NCBI RefSeq assembly: GCF_018812025.1
Contig: NC_063050.1
Location: 13,790,983-13,854,982, forward strand
DNA from: Megalobrama amblycephala
Lineage: Eukaryota > Chordata > Actinopteri > Cypriniformes > Xenocyprididae
Direction: 5' to 3'
Length of the DNA stretch: 64,000 nucleotides
Shown: piece by piece, positions 37,045 to 49,629 of the stretch
How positions within the stretch are numbered: position 1 is the stretch's first letter
How the letters are laid out: every line of letters starts with the position of its first letter
Made by a program: the position numbers and the translations under genes
The notes under the pieces: generated by a model
What the model was told of the DNA's origin: nothing
Database searches by the model: none
What the model saw: only the letters and a program-made list of their open reading frames with translations

Positions 37045-37074
<30 letters not shown>
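37045..37074. repeat. (CA)n microsatellite
   Basis: About 15 CA units in the NLR B intron, 18 bp from the NACHT exon donor. The paralogous tract in fragment C has expanded and replaces the exon end. Confidence 0.93.
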
Positions 37075-37077
<3 letters not shown>

Positions 37078-37092
37078 TGATCTCAGACTTAC

Positions 37093-38884
37093 TCTGCTGA
37101 TCTGGAGGCTTCAACTACAGGCAAGAGCTTCTGAAGTACTTCATCTGGTGACATCTGGTTTTGGTCTTGATTGATGCTTATGTATTTCTTTAACTTAAAC
37201 TCATCCAAACACTCAGAGGTTAATAAAACAAAGACAACAGCTGACCACTGTGACGAGGACAATCTGGTGCTTGAAAGACCTCTAGATCTAAGACACTCCT
37301 GGATTTCATTTACTAGGGAATGATCACCCAGTTCATTTAAAGAGTGGAACAGATTGATGGATTTCTCTGGTGAGGGATTCAGTCTTATCCTCATTTTAAT
37401 GTATTCAATCGTTTTCTCTTTATTGTAGGAGATGCTTCTAACATGTGTCAGAAGGGTTTTCAGGAGCGTCTGATTGGACTCCAGTGAGAGACCCAGAAGG
37501 AACCGCAGGAAAAGATCTAGATGTCCATTCTTACTCTGCAGAGCCTTGTCCACGGCTCTCTGATGCAGGTCAGATACTGTGTGACACGTGAACTCATGTG
37601 AATGTTTTGAGCTAAGGTTTTCATTGAGCACATCCCTCTTGTCCAGCAGGAATGAAAGCAACACAAAGAGCTGCTAGATGCTCCTGAATGCTCAGATGAA
37701 CAAAGCAGAAGACTTTCCCCTGATACAAGCCCAACTCCTCTCTGAAGATCTGAGTGCACAGTCCTGAGTACACTGATGCTTCTGTCTCATCAATGCCACA
37801 CTCTCTCAGGTCTTCCTCATAGAAGATCAGATTTCCTTTCACAAGCTGCTGGAACGCCAATTTCCCCAGTTTGAGGATCATATCTTCATCTTTCACGTTC
37901 TTCTCATAGTCCTTCTCAAGTTTGATGTTGGTCTGAATGATCAGGAAGTGTGTGTACATTTGAGTGAGAGTCTTGGGAATCTCTCCACTCTCTGCTGCAC
38001 TCAACATCTTCTCTAGAACAGTGGCTGAGATCCAGCAGAACACTGGGATATGACACATGATGAAGAGGCTCCTTGAAGACTTTAGGTGTGTGATGATTTT
38101 ATCAGCCAGACTCTGATCCCCGATTCTCTTCCTGAAGTATTCCTCCTTCTGTGGCTCATTGAAGCCTCGTACCTCTGTCACTCGATGGACACACTCAGAC
38201 GGGACGAGATCAGCTGCTGCGGGTCTGGAGGTGATCCAGATGAGAGCAGAGGGAAGCAGATTCCCTGCAATGAGGTTCGCCAGCAGAACGTCCACTGAGG
38301 CTGATTCAGAAATATTACACAGTTTCACACTGAAGTCCAGAGACAGACGACACTCATCCAGACCATCAAAAATAAAGACAACTTTATATTCACCACTGAA
38401 TGGATTCATTTCTTTTGTTTCAGGGAAAAATACATGAAGAAGCTCTGAAAGACTAAGTATTTTGTCCTTCATCAAGTTGAGCTCTCTGAAAGGAAGTGGA
38501 AATATGAGCTGGACGTCCTGATTCTCTTTCCCTTCAGCCCAGTCCAGGATGAACTTCTGTACAGAGACTGTTTTTCCGATGCCAGCGACTCCCTTTGTCA
38601 GCACAGTTCTGATGGGTTTGTCTTGTCCAGGTAAAGGTCTAAAGATGTCAGTGCATTTGATCGCTGTGTCCTCTTTTGTTGCTCTGCTGGAGTGAGTCTC
38701 AATCTGTCTCACCTCATGCTCATTATTGACCTCTCCACAATCACTCTCTGTGATGTAGACCTCTGTGTAGATCTCATTCAGCAGTGTTGGATTTCCATGT
38801 TTTGCTGTTCCCTCATACAGACACTGAAACTTCTTCCTCAGATTTGATCTGAATGTCTTGAGGGCTTCGACATGTTGAGGGTCA
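37093..38884 (-). pseudogene. NLR B FISNA-NACHT exon with a frameshift
   Basis: A close copy of the A exon: FISNA start [20 protein letters not shown], Walker A GVAGIGKT, Walker B FDGLDE and TSRPAAA are all present, with acceptor tatgtag and donor gtaagt. It is 1792 bp versus 1794 in A. Two bases are missing near 37664, where A reads [11 protein letters not shown] and B reads [13 protein letters not shown], reaching a stop at 37621-37623. The downstream frame (37093-37664) is otherwise open and highly similar, so the lesion is recent or an assembly error. As read, the protein would lose the NOD tail and all LRRs. Confidence 0.88.
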
Positions 38885-39037
38885 CTACATAAGATAAAAA
38901 AAATTGTTGAATAAATAATATAATTGTATTGCATCAGGATCCTTCTGTGTAAGTGTCTCTGGATAAAGGTGTATCAAATGAATAAATGTAAATATAAATC
39001 AATAAATATAATCAATAAATGTTTAGCACTTACTTAC

Positions 39038-39109
39038 CTAAACCCATGATAATCAGTGTGTCCAAGCTTAAGTTGAGGATTCTGGCAGCTGGATTCTGGC
39101 AGGTCTGGT
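39038..39109 (-). CDS. NLR B N-terminal exon (72 bp, shortened repeat)
   Basis: It encodes [20 protein letters not shown] then YHGF, the counterpart of NLR A exon 7664-7735 with the same internal deletion, acceptor and donor. It joins in frame to the FISNA exon. Confidence 0.72.
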
Positions 39110-39330
39110 CTGTGCATTGAAGTTGAACACAAGTAAATGTAAATCACACTCTCTTGCTCTTACAGAACGAAAATATATTTCCATATATTTATGATCAATA
39201 TGTTATATGGTGTAAACATATACTAAATAATATATGAAATAATATATTGCGTTAATATGTTGTGTTACATATTACAATATATTGAATACATATGGAATTG
39301 ACATATATTGAAAATTATATTTACATTATA

Positions 39331-40269
39331 CAGTACAGTCCAAAAATTTGGAACCACTAAGATTTTTAATGTTTTTAAAAGAAGTTTCGTCTGCTCACCA
39401 AGGCTACATTTATTTAATTAAAAATACAGTAAAAAACAGTAATATTGTGAAATATTATTACAATTTAAAATAACTGTTTTCTATTTGAATATATTTCACA
39501 AAGTAATTTATTCCTGTGATGGCAAAGCTGAATTTTCAGCATCATTACTCCAGTCTTCAGTGTCACATGATCCTTCAGAAATCATTCTAATATGCTGATC
39601 TGCTGCTCAAGAAACATTTAATGTGTACAATTGTACAAAATATTTGTGTACAATATTTTTTTTCAGGATTATTTGATGAATAGAAAGTTCAAAAGAACAG
39701 TGTTTATCTGAAATCTAATCTTTTGTAACATTATAAATGTCTTTACTGCCACTTTTGATTGATTTAATGCATCCTTGCTGAATAAAAGTATTCATTTCTT
39801 TAATTTCTTTTCAAAAAAATAAAAATAAAAATTCTTACTGACCCCAAACTTTTGAACGGTAGTGTATAATGCTACAGAAGCTTTGTATTTCAGATAAATG
39901 CTGTTCTTTTGAACTTTCTATTCATCAAGGAATCCTGAAAAAAAAAAGTACACAACTGTTTTCAACATTGAAAATAATCATAAATGTTTATTGAGCAGCA
40001 AATCATCATATTAGAATGATTTCTGAAGGATCATGTGACACTGAAGACTGGAGTAACGATGCTGAAAATTCAGCTTTGCATCAAAGGAATAAATTACTTT
40101 GTCAAATATATTTAAATAGTACACAGTTATTTTAAATTGTAATAATATTTCACAATATTACTGTTTTTTACTGTATTTTTAATTAAATAAATGTAGCCTT
40201 GGTGAGCAGACGAAACTTCTTTTAAAAACATTAAAAATCTTAGTGGTTCCAAACTTTTGGACTGTACTG
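39331..40269. mobile_element. Long palindromic MITE with TA duplication (939 bp)
   Basis: The ends cagtacagtccaaaaatttg and its inverse have arms extending about 140 bp with few mismatches; other inner segments are also inverted. It is flanked by TA. The corresponding site in NLR A (about 7955-7975, caatatatttacac) is empty, giving the insertion point. Tc1/mariner-type target preference. Confidence 0.78.
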
Positions 40270-41225
40270 TATTTACATTAAAATGTAATTAGTTGAGTAT
40301 ACTTTGAGTATACTACATTCACATGTCTCATCTAAAACCGTGTGGAAAACGCGAAAACACGGCCACTTTGCTTTCTCCCTCTTTCCAAAGCGCTCGCATG
40401 CCGTGGTGTCTGTCATTGCTAAGCAATCATGAATCGCGTCCATGAAGTAGAGGACATTTCAACAAAGGATAAATGGATTTCCAGCAACTGTATTAGATCT
40501 ATTTATGGAGATGAGAAATAAAAAACACGCCCTGAATAGATGTGATCATCTGATCGTCTTTCTTGCACAGCGAAATCCCAAATGTTAAATTAACACCCCA
40601 AAGTGTACATATGTGTCCACACTACAACGTGTTACAAGTAAAAAAGTAACACTGAAGCAGTGTTAAAGTTAATGAGATAATTAAGTGATGATTGACCATT
40701 AGTAGTGACACCTGATGCTAATAAGCAGAATCATTGAAGGAAAGAGAAACAACAACAAGAGAAAAAGAGAGAGACACGACAACTATAACAGACTTCATTT
40801 CACAGGCAACAACAACCTGATTCTGTCTCTGCCACATCAGATAGGGGAACCACGAACTTAGTGATTCAGGCAATTAGGGCTCATATATTTGTTTCCTGTT
40901 CATTCTATATTTATTCTTATGTATTTGTTTCCTTTTCATGTAAAGCACTCTGAATTGCCATTGTGTATGAAATGTGCTATTATATACTATGTGCACTTAC
41001 GGCATTATGAAAATTTGAGAATTTTTCATCTTGCTGCACCTGGAAAAAGGTGATCTTATTGAGAATTAACAGAGGTTTAAATATTGATGATTTTTTTTAA
41101 AGAATATAATTTTATATTAGAATCAGTGTTTGGCCCATGACTTTTTAACAGTAATTTCTCTCTGGCTGTGTTTATAAAACAGTTGTTATGCTAAAAGGAG
41201 TCAAGAGAAATTCTAAGGATAATCT

Positions 41226-41859
41226 CCCAGCTAACAGAATTTTGTTATAAAAACGTTCTCTAAATATTCAGTGTTGGTTCTGGGAACATTAAAAACGTCC
41301 AGTTTTCTTGACGTTATAGGAACGTTTTAACAAGGTATAACGTTCCTCAAACATTCCTCAAATCATTCTCAGTAAGAGCTTCTGTAGACGTGTGACAGAA
41401 ATAAAGTCAGTCTGGTTAGTAATAAGTGAAGCTGGTAATGCTGTTTGTGGAGTTGTTTAATCAGATCTTCAGAGATTTAATGTCTTTTATCTTCAGTTCA
41501 TCTAAGGCTGTGGCTGAAGAAAGTTGTAGTTTGTGTTCTTATTTCTCTTTCTTTCAGTGTTTGTTCACAGCAGGTGTTTGAATGATTGAAAGAATGTTTC
41601 AGGAACATCATACTAACCTTTAAATAACATTCTACTAACATTAAGGAAACTGAACATTTTCATGTTCTTGGAATGTTACAAATCAACGTTCCTAGAATGT
41701 TGAATTTTAGATCAAAATTAAGTTGAAAGAACGTTTGAGGAACGTTATACCTTATAAAAATGTTCCTGTAACATCAAGAAAACTGGACATTTTTAACGTT
41801 CCCAGAACCAACACTGAATATTTAGAGAACGTTCATATAACAAAATTCTGTTAGCTGGG
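41226..41859. mobile_element. Inverted-repeat element with CCCAGCTAACAGAATTTTGT ends
   Basis: Terminal inverted repeats of more than 100 bp (shared internal segments: attcagtgttggttctggga, gtccagttttcttgacgt) are flanked by CT on both sides. Partial relatives occur at 16130-16345, 35830-36100 and 45750-45905. Confidence 0.7.
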
Positions 41860-42043
41860 CTGTTGGATATTTATTGATGATGTCTTAATTATCTTTATTT
41901 ATACTGACTCACAGATCTCATCCCAAGATTTATCACTAATTAAAATTGTGTTAGGTTATTAAATGCATTTTAAATATTGCATTATAAACACTTTGAAATC
42001 GACTATTTTCATAGTTTCAACACAGATGTAACAAGATGTTTAC

Positions 42044-42130
42044 CTAAACCCAGGATCACTAAGCAGAGGTGGAGCATTCATTGACCGGTCACTCATCATG
42101 GACACACAGCTGGATTGTGGAGGATCAGGT
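42044..42130 (-). CDS. NLR B N-terminal repeat exon 3
   Basis: 87 bp, encoding RPDPPQSSCVSMMSDRSMNA then PPLLSDPGF. The acceptor is ...acacag, the donor gtaaac. It is phase-symmetric like its paralogues. Confidence 0.75.
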
Positions 42131-42220
42131 CTGTGTATTCAGATGAACACAACAAGTGAATGTAATTCACACACTCTTAAATTAGTCATTTTTGTGTTAA
42201 GTGTTTAGTGAAGTGTTTAC

Positions 42221-42316
42221 CTAGACCTAGGATCAGTGTGTCCACTAAAGTTACGTGGATGATCCATTGACCGGTCACTCTTCATGGACACACAGCTGAA
42301 TCCTGGAGGGTCCCGT
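42221..42316 (-). CDS. NLR B N-terminal repeat exon 2
   Basis: 96 bp, encoding [20 protein letters not shown] then RNFSGHTDPRS. The acceptor is ...gcacag, the donor gtaaac. Closest to the 12230-12325 exon of gene A. Confidence 0.75.
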
Positions 42317-42585
42317 CTGTGCATTCAGATGAACACAACAAGTGAATGTAATTCACACACTCTTATATTAATCATTTTTGGTTGATTGTTCTTGATCACT
42401 GAATAATTTCATTAAAATGCATTATTCTGTTGGAGATATAACAGCAAGTGTAACTGATATAGAGTTCATATTCATATTCACATCAGAGTTGTTAATTAAT
42501 CTCTTCATTCTGAAATGAATTGCATACAGTAGTGGTTTCCAAACTGGGGTCATTTGGACTAAAACATATAATTTGTTGTGATTTG

Positions 42586-42645
42586 TCACTCTTTATGGAC
42601 ACACAGCTGGGTTCTGATGACTTTGGTCTTTGCATCTGGACTGAA
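42586..42645 (-). pseudogene. NLR B N-terminal repeat exon 1, truncated
   Basis: Begins [20 protein letters not shown] like the A exon at 12995-13090, with a good acceptor (tgttcag). Homology stops at 42586 before the SMDPPPK part, and no donor is evident at that point. The start is in the correct phase for the first exon at 45970-46022 (AG plus T gives Ser). Confidence 0.6.
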
Positions 42646-43039
42646 CTGAACAAAACATGAGGGGAATTTAAATATCATTGATCCATATTTTAAGACCAAG
42701 CATTTTGTGAATCCTGTGTTAAACTCCCCGAGGTTTGAGAAGCAGTCTTCAATAAAATGATGGGAATGCAACAAAAGATTGTACAGCTGCGGTATTGTTG
42801 AAGAAATTTTCCCTGGCGTCAGCGTGCGAAATAAGTGGGAGGGCAATATGCTAATGTTTCCTTGTGACGTCACAATGAAACGGCTTGGGATTCGTTTTAC
42901 AAAAGACTTGTTTAATTGACTCTGAGTTGACTCTTACTTTTGAGAGACAATACAATACGGTGCACTTTCAGATTTAAAACTTTGCAGGATATTTTCATTC
43001 ACTTAGAGCTATGATACACACTACATGAAAGGTCATTTT

Positions 43040-43532
43040 CAAAAATCTATAGTAGGGGCACTTTATTAAATATCCTGACACATCTGAGCTTTATAATGGC
43101 AGTGATAGGGATCAATGAGTGTGAAGGTGAAGAAACTGTCTCCATCCACATCCATCCATCATAAACATACTCCACACGGCTCTGTAGTGTTAATAAAGGC
43201 CTTGTGGAGCGAAGTGATATTTGACTTCATATCTTGTTAAATATGAATATTTATTTTACACAAACACATCGTTTCACTTCAGAAGGCCTTTATTAACACT
43301 CCGGAGCCGTGTGGAGCACATATTTATGATGAATGGATGTGGATGGAAACACTTTGTTCAGCTCATACTCATTGAACCCTATCACTGCATTATAAAGCTT
43401 GGATGTGTCAGGACATTTATTAATATTTCTGCAATAATGCTCATCAGAAAGAAGAAAGTCATATACACCTAGGATGGCTTGAGGGTAAGTAAAGTTTAGG
43501 CTAATTTTCATTTAAAAGTGAACTAATCCTTT
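43040..43532. mobile_element. Partial TTAA-family repeat
   Basis: The right end ...aaaagtgaactaatcctttaa matches the TTAA hairpin family. The segment including gtcatatacacctaggatgg is inverted relative to 51550-51790. The left border is unclear. Confidence 0.5.
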
Positions 43533-44272
43533 AAGAGTTCCTTTCACTGGAACTAAGGGTTCAAGCCCAACCCCTGAAAAACAATCCCACACCATAATCC
43601 CCCTCCACCAAACTTTACACTTGGCACAATGCAGTCAGGCAAGTACCGTTCTCCTGGCAAACTCCAAACCCAGACTCGTCCATTGGATTGCCAGATAGAG
43701 AAGTGTGATTCGTCACTCCAGAGAACACGTCTCCACTGCTCTAGAGTCCAGTGTTGGCGAGCTTTACACCACTGCATCCGACACTTTGCATTGCACTTGG
43801 TGATGTAAGGCTTGGATGCAGCTGCTCAGCCATGGAAACCCATTGCATGAAGCTCTCTACGCACTGTTCTTGAGCTAATCTGAAGGCCACACGAATTCTG
43901 AAGCTATTGACTCTGTGTGCCTCAGCATGCGCTGACCCCACTCTGTGATTTTACGTGGCCTACCACTTCATGGCTGAGTTGCTGTTGTTCCCAATTTCTT
44001 CCACTTTGTTCTGATACCACTAACAGTTGACCGTGGAATATTTAGTAGTGAGGAAACTTTACGAATGGACTTATTGCACAGGGGGAAACCTATCACAGTA
44101 CCACGCTTGAATTCACTGAGCTCCTGAGAGCGACCCATTCTTTCACAAATGTTTGTAGAAGCAGTCTGAATGCCTAGGTGCTTGATTTATACACCTGTGG
44201 CCATGGAAGTGATTGGAACACCTGAATTCAATGATTCGGAGGGGTGTCCCAATACCTTTGGCAATATAGTGC
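43533..44272 (-). pseudogene. Tc1-like transposon fragment with dead transposase
   Basis: Minus strand. The outer end reads cactatattgccaaaggtat. A transposase start MGRSQELSEFKRGTVIGF at 44138 is followed by a helix-turn-helix-like region and a stop after ATQP (near 43968). A later frame (43553-43777) has the catalytic-core motif WSDESHFSIWQSNGR and KFGGGGLWCG. The 3' part of the element is missing at the junction with a neighbouring repeat. Inactive. Confidence 0.85.
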
Positions 44273-44449
44273 ATGATGTCAGGAGCTAAATATTAGAATA
44301 CAAAAAGCAAACTTTCGTTTTTAAAGGAAGATTGTCTCAACAATGGTCTATATCTTTTCTAACACGAAGCAGGCTATTGGCATTCATCAGTCTACTTTAA
44401 ACCATAAAAAAGTATACCATTACATAAAAAAAGAAATTCATGTAAGTAG

Positions 44450-45681
44450 TAGTGATGGGAAGTTCGGATCATTTTACTGACTCGGACTTTTGAGTCTCGT
44501 TCAACAAAATGAACGAATCTTTTTTCGAGTCATTTCGTTCATTTCGTTCATTTTAGCAAAATGTAATTAAAATGTTACGTGTTACTTCCCCAACACATCT
44601 ACTACTTATGCAAACGTTGATCCCACTACAAACAATACAAAACTACAATGCTATAAAATTCAGAAATGATTAATTCATTACCTGGGTCTTCAGTTTATGA
44701 CAAGCTGATTAAGCGCACCTCACCTCTTGTCTGACAAGTCTTCGGGTTTAAGTCATTCCTTAATGACGTGACAGGCAGTCCCATGCTAAACCAATGCATT
44801 CTGAGCCGGTAAGAAAATTGATTAGTTCTCTTCATGAGTCTTTCGGGTTTTGAGTCGTTCCTTAATCACGTAACAGACCCATACGCTATTTCTGACATTT
44901 CTGTCACTGTTTTTGTTACTGTTTCTTGAGGATCTGTGGTGTGTTATTATAAATAAATAAAGCCCTGTTATAAATAAAATATTGATTAATTTATCTTTTT
45001 GACTGTCTATCTGTAAACACTAGGCTATATAATAATATAATAATCCAAGCCTACAATACAAAGTATTTATAGCCTAGTTTGTTCATTTTTACTCCAATTT
45101 TGAGTTTGCTGTTATAATAATTGCTTTTCCTAGGCAGATTTGACATATTGGTCTAATATATGTAAAAGAAAATTGCTCAAAAAGGACATAATGACATAAA
45201 AGCAAATAACATTTTGAATTTGAATTATTAATGTTAGTTTAAAACATCGAGGTTATGATAACTTCAGCTTTAACAGTTGTAACACAAACTCAAACAAAAC
45301 TGGAGAGTTAACGTTATTTACTAATAAATATAATGTGCTTGGGTCACACAGCATAGCGTATGGGTCTGTCACGTGATTAAGGAACGACTCAAAAACCCGA
45401 AAGACTCATAAAAAGAACTAATCAATTCTCTTTCCGGCTCAGAATGCATTGGTAGCGTATGGGTCTGTCACGTGATTAAGGAACGACTCAAAACCCGAAA
45501 GACTCATGAAATGAACTAATCAATTGAATCATCAGGTGAACTACTACTAGCAGTATACAGAACCTGTAGAATATTGCACATGCGCGACTGAACGAATCAC
45601 CCCCGAGACGACTCGTTCTTCCCGAGTCACATTAAAGATTCGTTCAAAATGAACGAATCGTTCAAGAACGACACATCACTA
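44450..45681. mobile_element. hAT-like non-autonomous element (1232 bp)
   Basis: The ends TAGTGATGGGAAGTTCGG and CGACACATCACTA are flanked by 8-bp direct repeats GTAAGTAG (44442-44449) and GTAATTAG (45682-45689), with one mismatch. Subterminal aacgaatc motifs recur. An internal segment (gggtctgtcacgtgattaag) occurs twice. No transposase. Confidence 0.75.
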
Positions 45682-45969
45682 GTAATTAGCAAAACAAAAC
45701 AAAATGCCCCTGGAGTAGACGGCGGTAACGGACATACGCAGCTAACGTTAACACATTTAAGAACGTTAATAATAAACGTATAAGAACGTTCTCCAATATT
45801 CACCTCATAAAAACGTCAAGAAAACTGGAGATTTTTTACGTTTCCAGAACCAACACTGAATATTTGGAGAACGTTCTTATATCAAAATTCTGTTAGCCGA
45901 GTAGCGCCAGGTAGAAAAAAACAAAAATAATATTAAAGCAATTACTTAAACTGTATCTGTAAGACTCAC

Positions 45970-46022
45970 CTGTGTGGAAATGTATCTGTGGAAAGGTAAT
46001 GCTGATCATCTTGAAGTTCCAT
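45970..46022 (-). CDS. NLR B candidate first coding exon
   Basis: A 53-bp ATG-led exon, [17 protein letters not shown] plus two bases, with consensus donor gtgagt. It ends in phase 2, which joins correctly to the next exon (42645). A homologous segment with a 2-bp deletion is in gene A. Only a short acidic peptide is encoded. Confidence 0.6.
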
Positions 46023-46416
46023 TAAGAAGATCTAAATTATTTTTTAAGTTTTCATAAAATGGCAGGCCGATGGATTTTACTTTCACTTTGATAGACAACG
46101 CGATGAAAAAACGGCTCAGAAAACAGGAAAGGGTAGGCAGGGTTAGCCTACTGCACTAGTGTCTCCTTCCCGTTATCTGAGGCGTTGTCCATCAAAGTGG
46201 AGACCCTTCAAACTTTTGCATGTCCAAGATTATTCCCAATGAGATCCAGTTGTCAGGCGTGAGGAGTTTAATCTCAGACTCATCCTGCAGAGAACAAGAA
46301 GTTCAGGACGTCTAGCTGTGAAATTAAATATTTTTCTCATGTTTTCATTTTAATAAAAATGTTTATGACCTTTAGGGAAAATAGGAGATAAGCTACATTG
46401 ATGTAATTAGTTTTAC

Positions 46417-46530
46417 CTGCTTCCATGAAAGAGAAGATCCATAAATCTATGAAATCCACCTCAGTACTATTTCTGCTTTATGATTCTCTGACTAAATCAA
46501 CACTGTGTCTCCCTCTGTTGGCGGAAATGC
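46417..46530 (-). other. NLR B probable 5' UTR exon
   Basis: Ends ...catggaagcag followed by gtaaaa, matching 17605-17720 upstream of NLR A. It lies about 550 bp from the divergent avpi1 first exon, so the two could share a bidirectional promoter region. Confidence 0.45.
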
Positions 46531-46876
46531 AAAAGACATAGCAAATTAAGTTCAAAGTAATTTATTTATGCTTAAAGCAAATTTATGTTCATCTTTAATG
46601 TTTTGTTTCAGGAAGCTGTTGTTACGAAATGCTCGGTCTTCTGCTGAGAAATTATTAAAACATTGAAAATAGTGACAGACTATAAGAAAAACAGTGCTCG
46701 AAACTTTTAATAATTTTAATCGCTTTATTATTAAAGCCATGATGCCAAAATATTTATATAGCCTATATTTGAACACTAAAATGAAAGTAACCGAGTTTTC
46801 TTTTTCTCGAGACAGTTTCACATGTTGGCACGTGTGTGGCAGCACTGACGTCAATGAGGGATTGCACCTTTCTCAG

Positions 46877-46890
<14 letters not shown>

Positions 46891-46924
<34 letters not shown>
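46891..46924. repeat. (CA)n microsatellite
   Basis: About 17 CA units in the avpi1 upstream region. Confidence 0.93.
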
Positions 46925-46926
<2 letters not shown>

Positions 46927-46949
46927 TACACTACTCCACGGGACGCACA

Positions 46950-47194
46950 CACGGGAGTATTGTGATTGGCTGTAAGAGGCGTGGAGGCGGGATCAATCCT
47001 CTATTCCAGGCTTCTCATTGGTCAGAGCGGTACAGTAGATGACGCGTCAGAGCGTTAAACTTTCTGCCCGTCGCGCTCGCCACAGACAGACACACACAGC
47101 CGGGCTGTTTATACAGCATTCTGCTGCTCAACACACAGCAATTCCAAAGACACAACATGCAAATGACACGAAGACACTAGTTCAGAGAGAAACG
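46950..47194 (+). promoter_or_regulatory. avpi1: avpi1 promoter region and non-coding exon 1
   Basis: A GC-richer stretch with attggc and attgg (CCAAT boxes in reverse), a TATA-like tttatac near 47108 and a donor gtgagt at 47195. The sequence upstream of that donor has no ATG-led frame continuing to it, so the exon is inferred to be 5' UTR. Exact start unknown. Confidence 0.5.
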
Positions 47195-48111
47195 GTGAGT
47201 AGATTTCTGCATAATTGTGTCGTTAATATTTCTTTGATTTGTTTTTCCTAGAGAGCAGCAAAGCGGAACCGAATTAACACCTAAAAATACGGTTAACGCG
47301 ATTGTGCGCTTCGTGATCCTTCATGTCGTCACTCATAACCGAGCATTTATTCTTCAACATATGCTTTGTTGAATGCTATCATATGTTTTCATTAGCGCCT
47401 TTGTTGTCTGTCCTCGCGCAGCTGTCACTGCGGATGTTCGTGCGCTCGTGCGTCACTGTAATGTCGTCACGTGACTCATCGTACTGCAAACTTCAACGGG
47501 CTTTGTGGCAAATTCCAGCAAATTACATCGTTTAACGTATCGTTTATGTTTTAGATGACGTCGTGTGACGTAACATCATCGTTTGTTACGCGTCAGCAAA
47601 CGTGAATCATTCCTTTTCTGCCAAGACCAAATGATTACAAGCTAACTTAGACATTCATGTTTATCTTTTATGCCTTAAGTGGTTTATGTGAATAATAGCG
47701 TACTCATATTTTGATTATTTTCTATAAGTACATACTATCCAGATGACCTGCTCCAGCATCTGAGCAAGTGTGCAGTATACAAAAGCATCACACAAATGCA
47801 ATGTGAAATACAAATGCAATGTGCTCAAATTAACCTTGCATTTCCAGTGTGATGACTGACACTTGATGGGATTGCCATTTTGCATGTTAGCGCTGCATAA
47901 TGCACACTGTTTAACAATAATTTGTAAAAGTAGTATGCAGTGCACACTGTACAGTACAATACACAAGTATTCAGTTCTGAACATAGACGCTGTATACTAT
48001 TGTTCAGACCAGCGGAGCATAAGTTTGGCTGGTTAGCTTTCCAAGTTATTCGCTACTAGTAAATGCCTCATAATGTGACTAAAACCTCTTTCCACACTGA
48101 AGACATTTCAA

Positions 48112-48515
48112 ATGATCCTCGTATTGTGTATTCATTCGTTGGCCAGAGGAGAACTGAGCCTGGTTTCTCCCAAGGTTTTTTCTCCATTCTGTCACCTGAT
48201 GGAGTTTGGGTTCCTCGCCACTGTCACTTCTGGCTTGCTTAGTTGGGGACACTTGATATTCAACAGTATTATTGATCTGCCTGTTCTGAGGCTATCAGAT
48301 GAGAACTGAATTGAGCTGGACTTTCACATCACTATTTTCTGAAGAACTGCTTTTAATAACTGAATCAACACTGAACAATGACACTGTTTTCTTTTAGTGC
48401 TGCTGTACTGTTTGCATCATTGATTGAATCATTCTCCTGTTTTCACTGTAAAGCTGCTTTGAAACAATCTGTATTGTGTAAAGCGCTATATATAAATAAA
48501 GGTGACTTCTGACTT
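48112..48515 (+). repeat. Dispersed retroposon-like repeat
   Basis: A common-looking fish repeat (tgagcctggtttctcccaag, ggcttgcttagttggggaca) ending in gcgctatatataaataaagg and tgacttctgacttga. The 3' short direct repeats suggest a retroposon. A diverged relative of the tail is at 25840-25920. Confidence 0.5.
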
Positions 48516-49599
48516 GATTCAATTTAGCCTTTGTTTTACCACTGAACAGTGTTTTTTAGGGTCATTAAAAGTGACAGAGACTTGTTTTCCCCTGCTTAGT
48601 CTGCAGTAATAATAGCCAGTGCTGACTGAATGGCAGCTAATAGTCTTTGTCAATGGAGGTCAGTAGGTTAATGTCTGAACCTGCAGTGAGGTTTAAATAC
48701 TCTTTTTCCATTGACGTACCAACTTAAGGCAAGACATTACAGCTGAATAGGGTTTAAAAATAAAAAAACTAATAGATTTCACCATACTTTCCAGTTAAAT
48801 AATCACAGTACATTAAATAATCACAGTACATTAAGACAGTTGTTTTCTATTACAAGTTTTTAAAAATGTAATGTGAAAAATATGCAAATTTAATTAAATA
48901 TGCACTAATTTGCATACATTTCCAGAACAAAAATCTAAACACTAGGGCCTGTAAAAGTTTTTACAGATGGGATTTTGGATTTCTCTTCATCACTTCATAC
49001 ATCAGAAAATACTTTTTTTTAACAGCCATAAAAGTACATTCTCACCATGTTTTTAGGAATAAAATGTTATATGAAGAAACCCCTCTGTAAACACCTTTAA
49101 AATATAGATATGAATATGTAAGGTTTGGTGTAAGTGCTGCTGAAGTAGAGATTGAGAAAATGACCTTTAAAAATACACATTGTAATAGAAATCTACAGAT
49201 GCAAATAGATAAAATAAACACTTAAATGTGTATTTTGCATGTTTTCATTCTACTAGTCTGAAAGAAGACGCTATAAAAGCAATATAGTACGGATCCCCGC
49301 ACATGACATCGAACAAAAATATATATTTTTGTCTCACAAAGAAAGAATTTGTTCCCTTATTTTACTAAAACGTGACCAAGTTATACGAATTTGTTCCCTC
49401 ATTTTAAGTAAAACAAATTATTACAACGTAGTCACATTTTAGTAAAATGAGGATATCAATGATCAATTAGCATTGCACACCTGTAGGTCATAGATAGGTG
49501 CGTAGGAAAGAAGACTAGTGTAGTCAAAATATGGAAAAACAAGGAAAATCCCACACACTATCAACTTGCAAAACGTTGCCAATAAAAAACTTTTTTACG

Positions 49600-49629
49600 G
49601 TTTCGATCGTATGATCATACGATCGAAAC
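49600..49629. repeat. Perfect 30-bp palindrome between direct repeats
   Basis: The half-site is GTTTCGATCGTATGA, followed immediately by its exact inverse with no spacer. Both sides carry near-identical direct repeats containing aacgttgccaataaa. It is in avpi1 intron 1. Confidence 0.9.
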
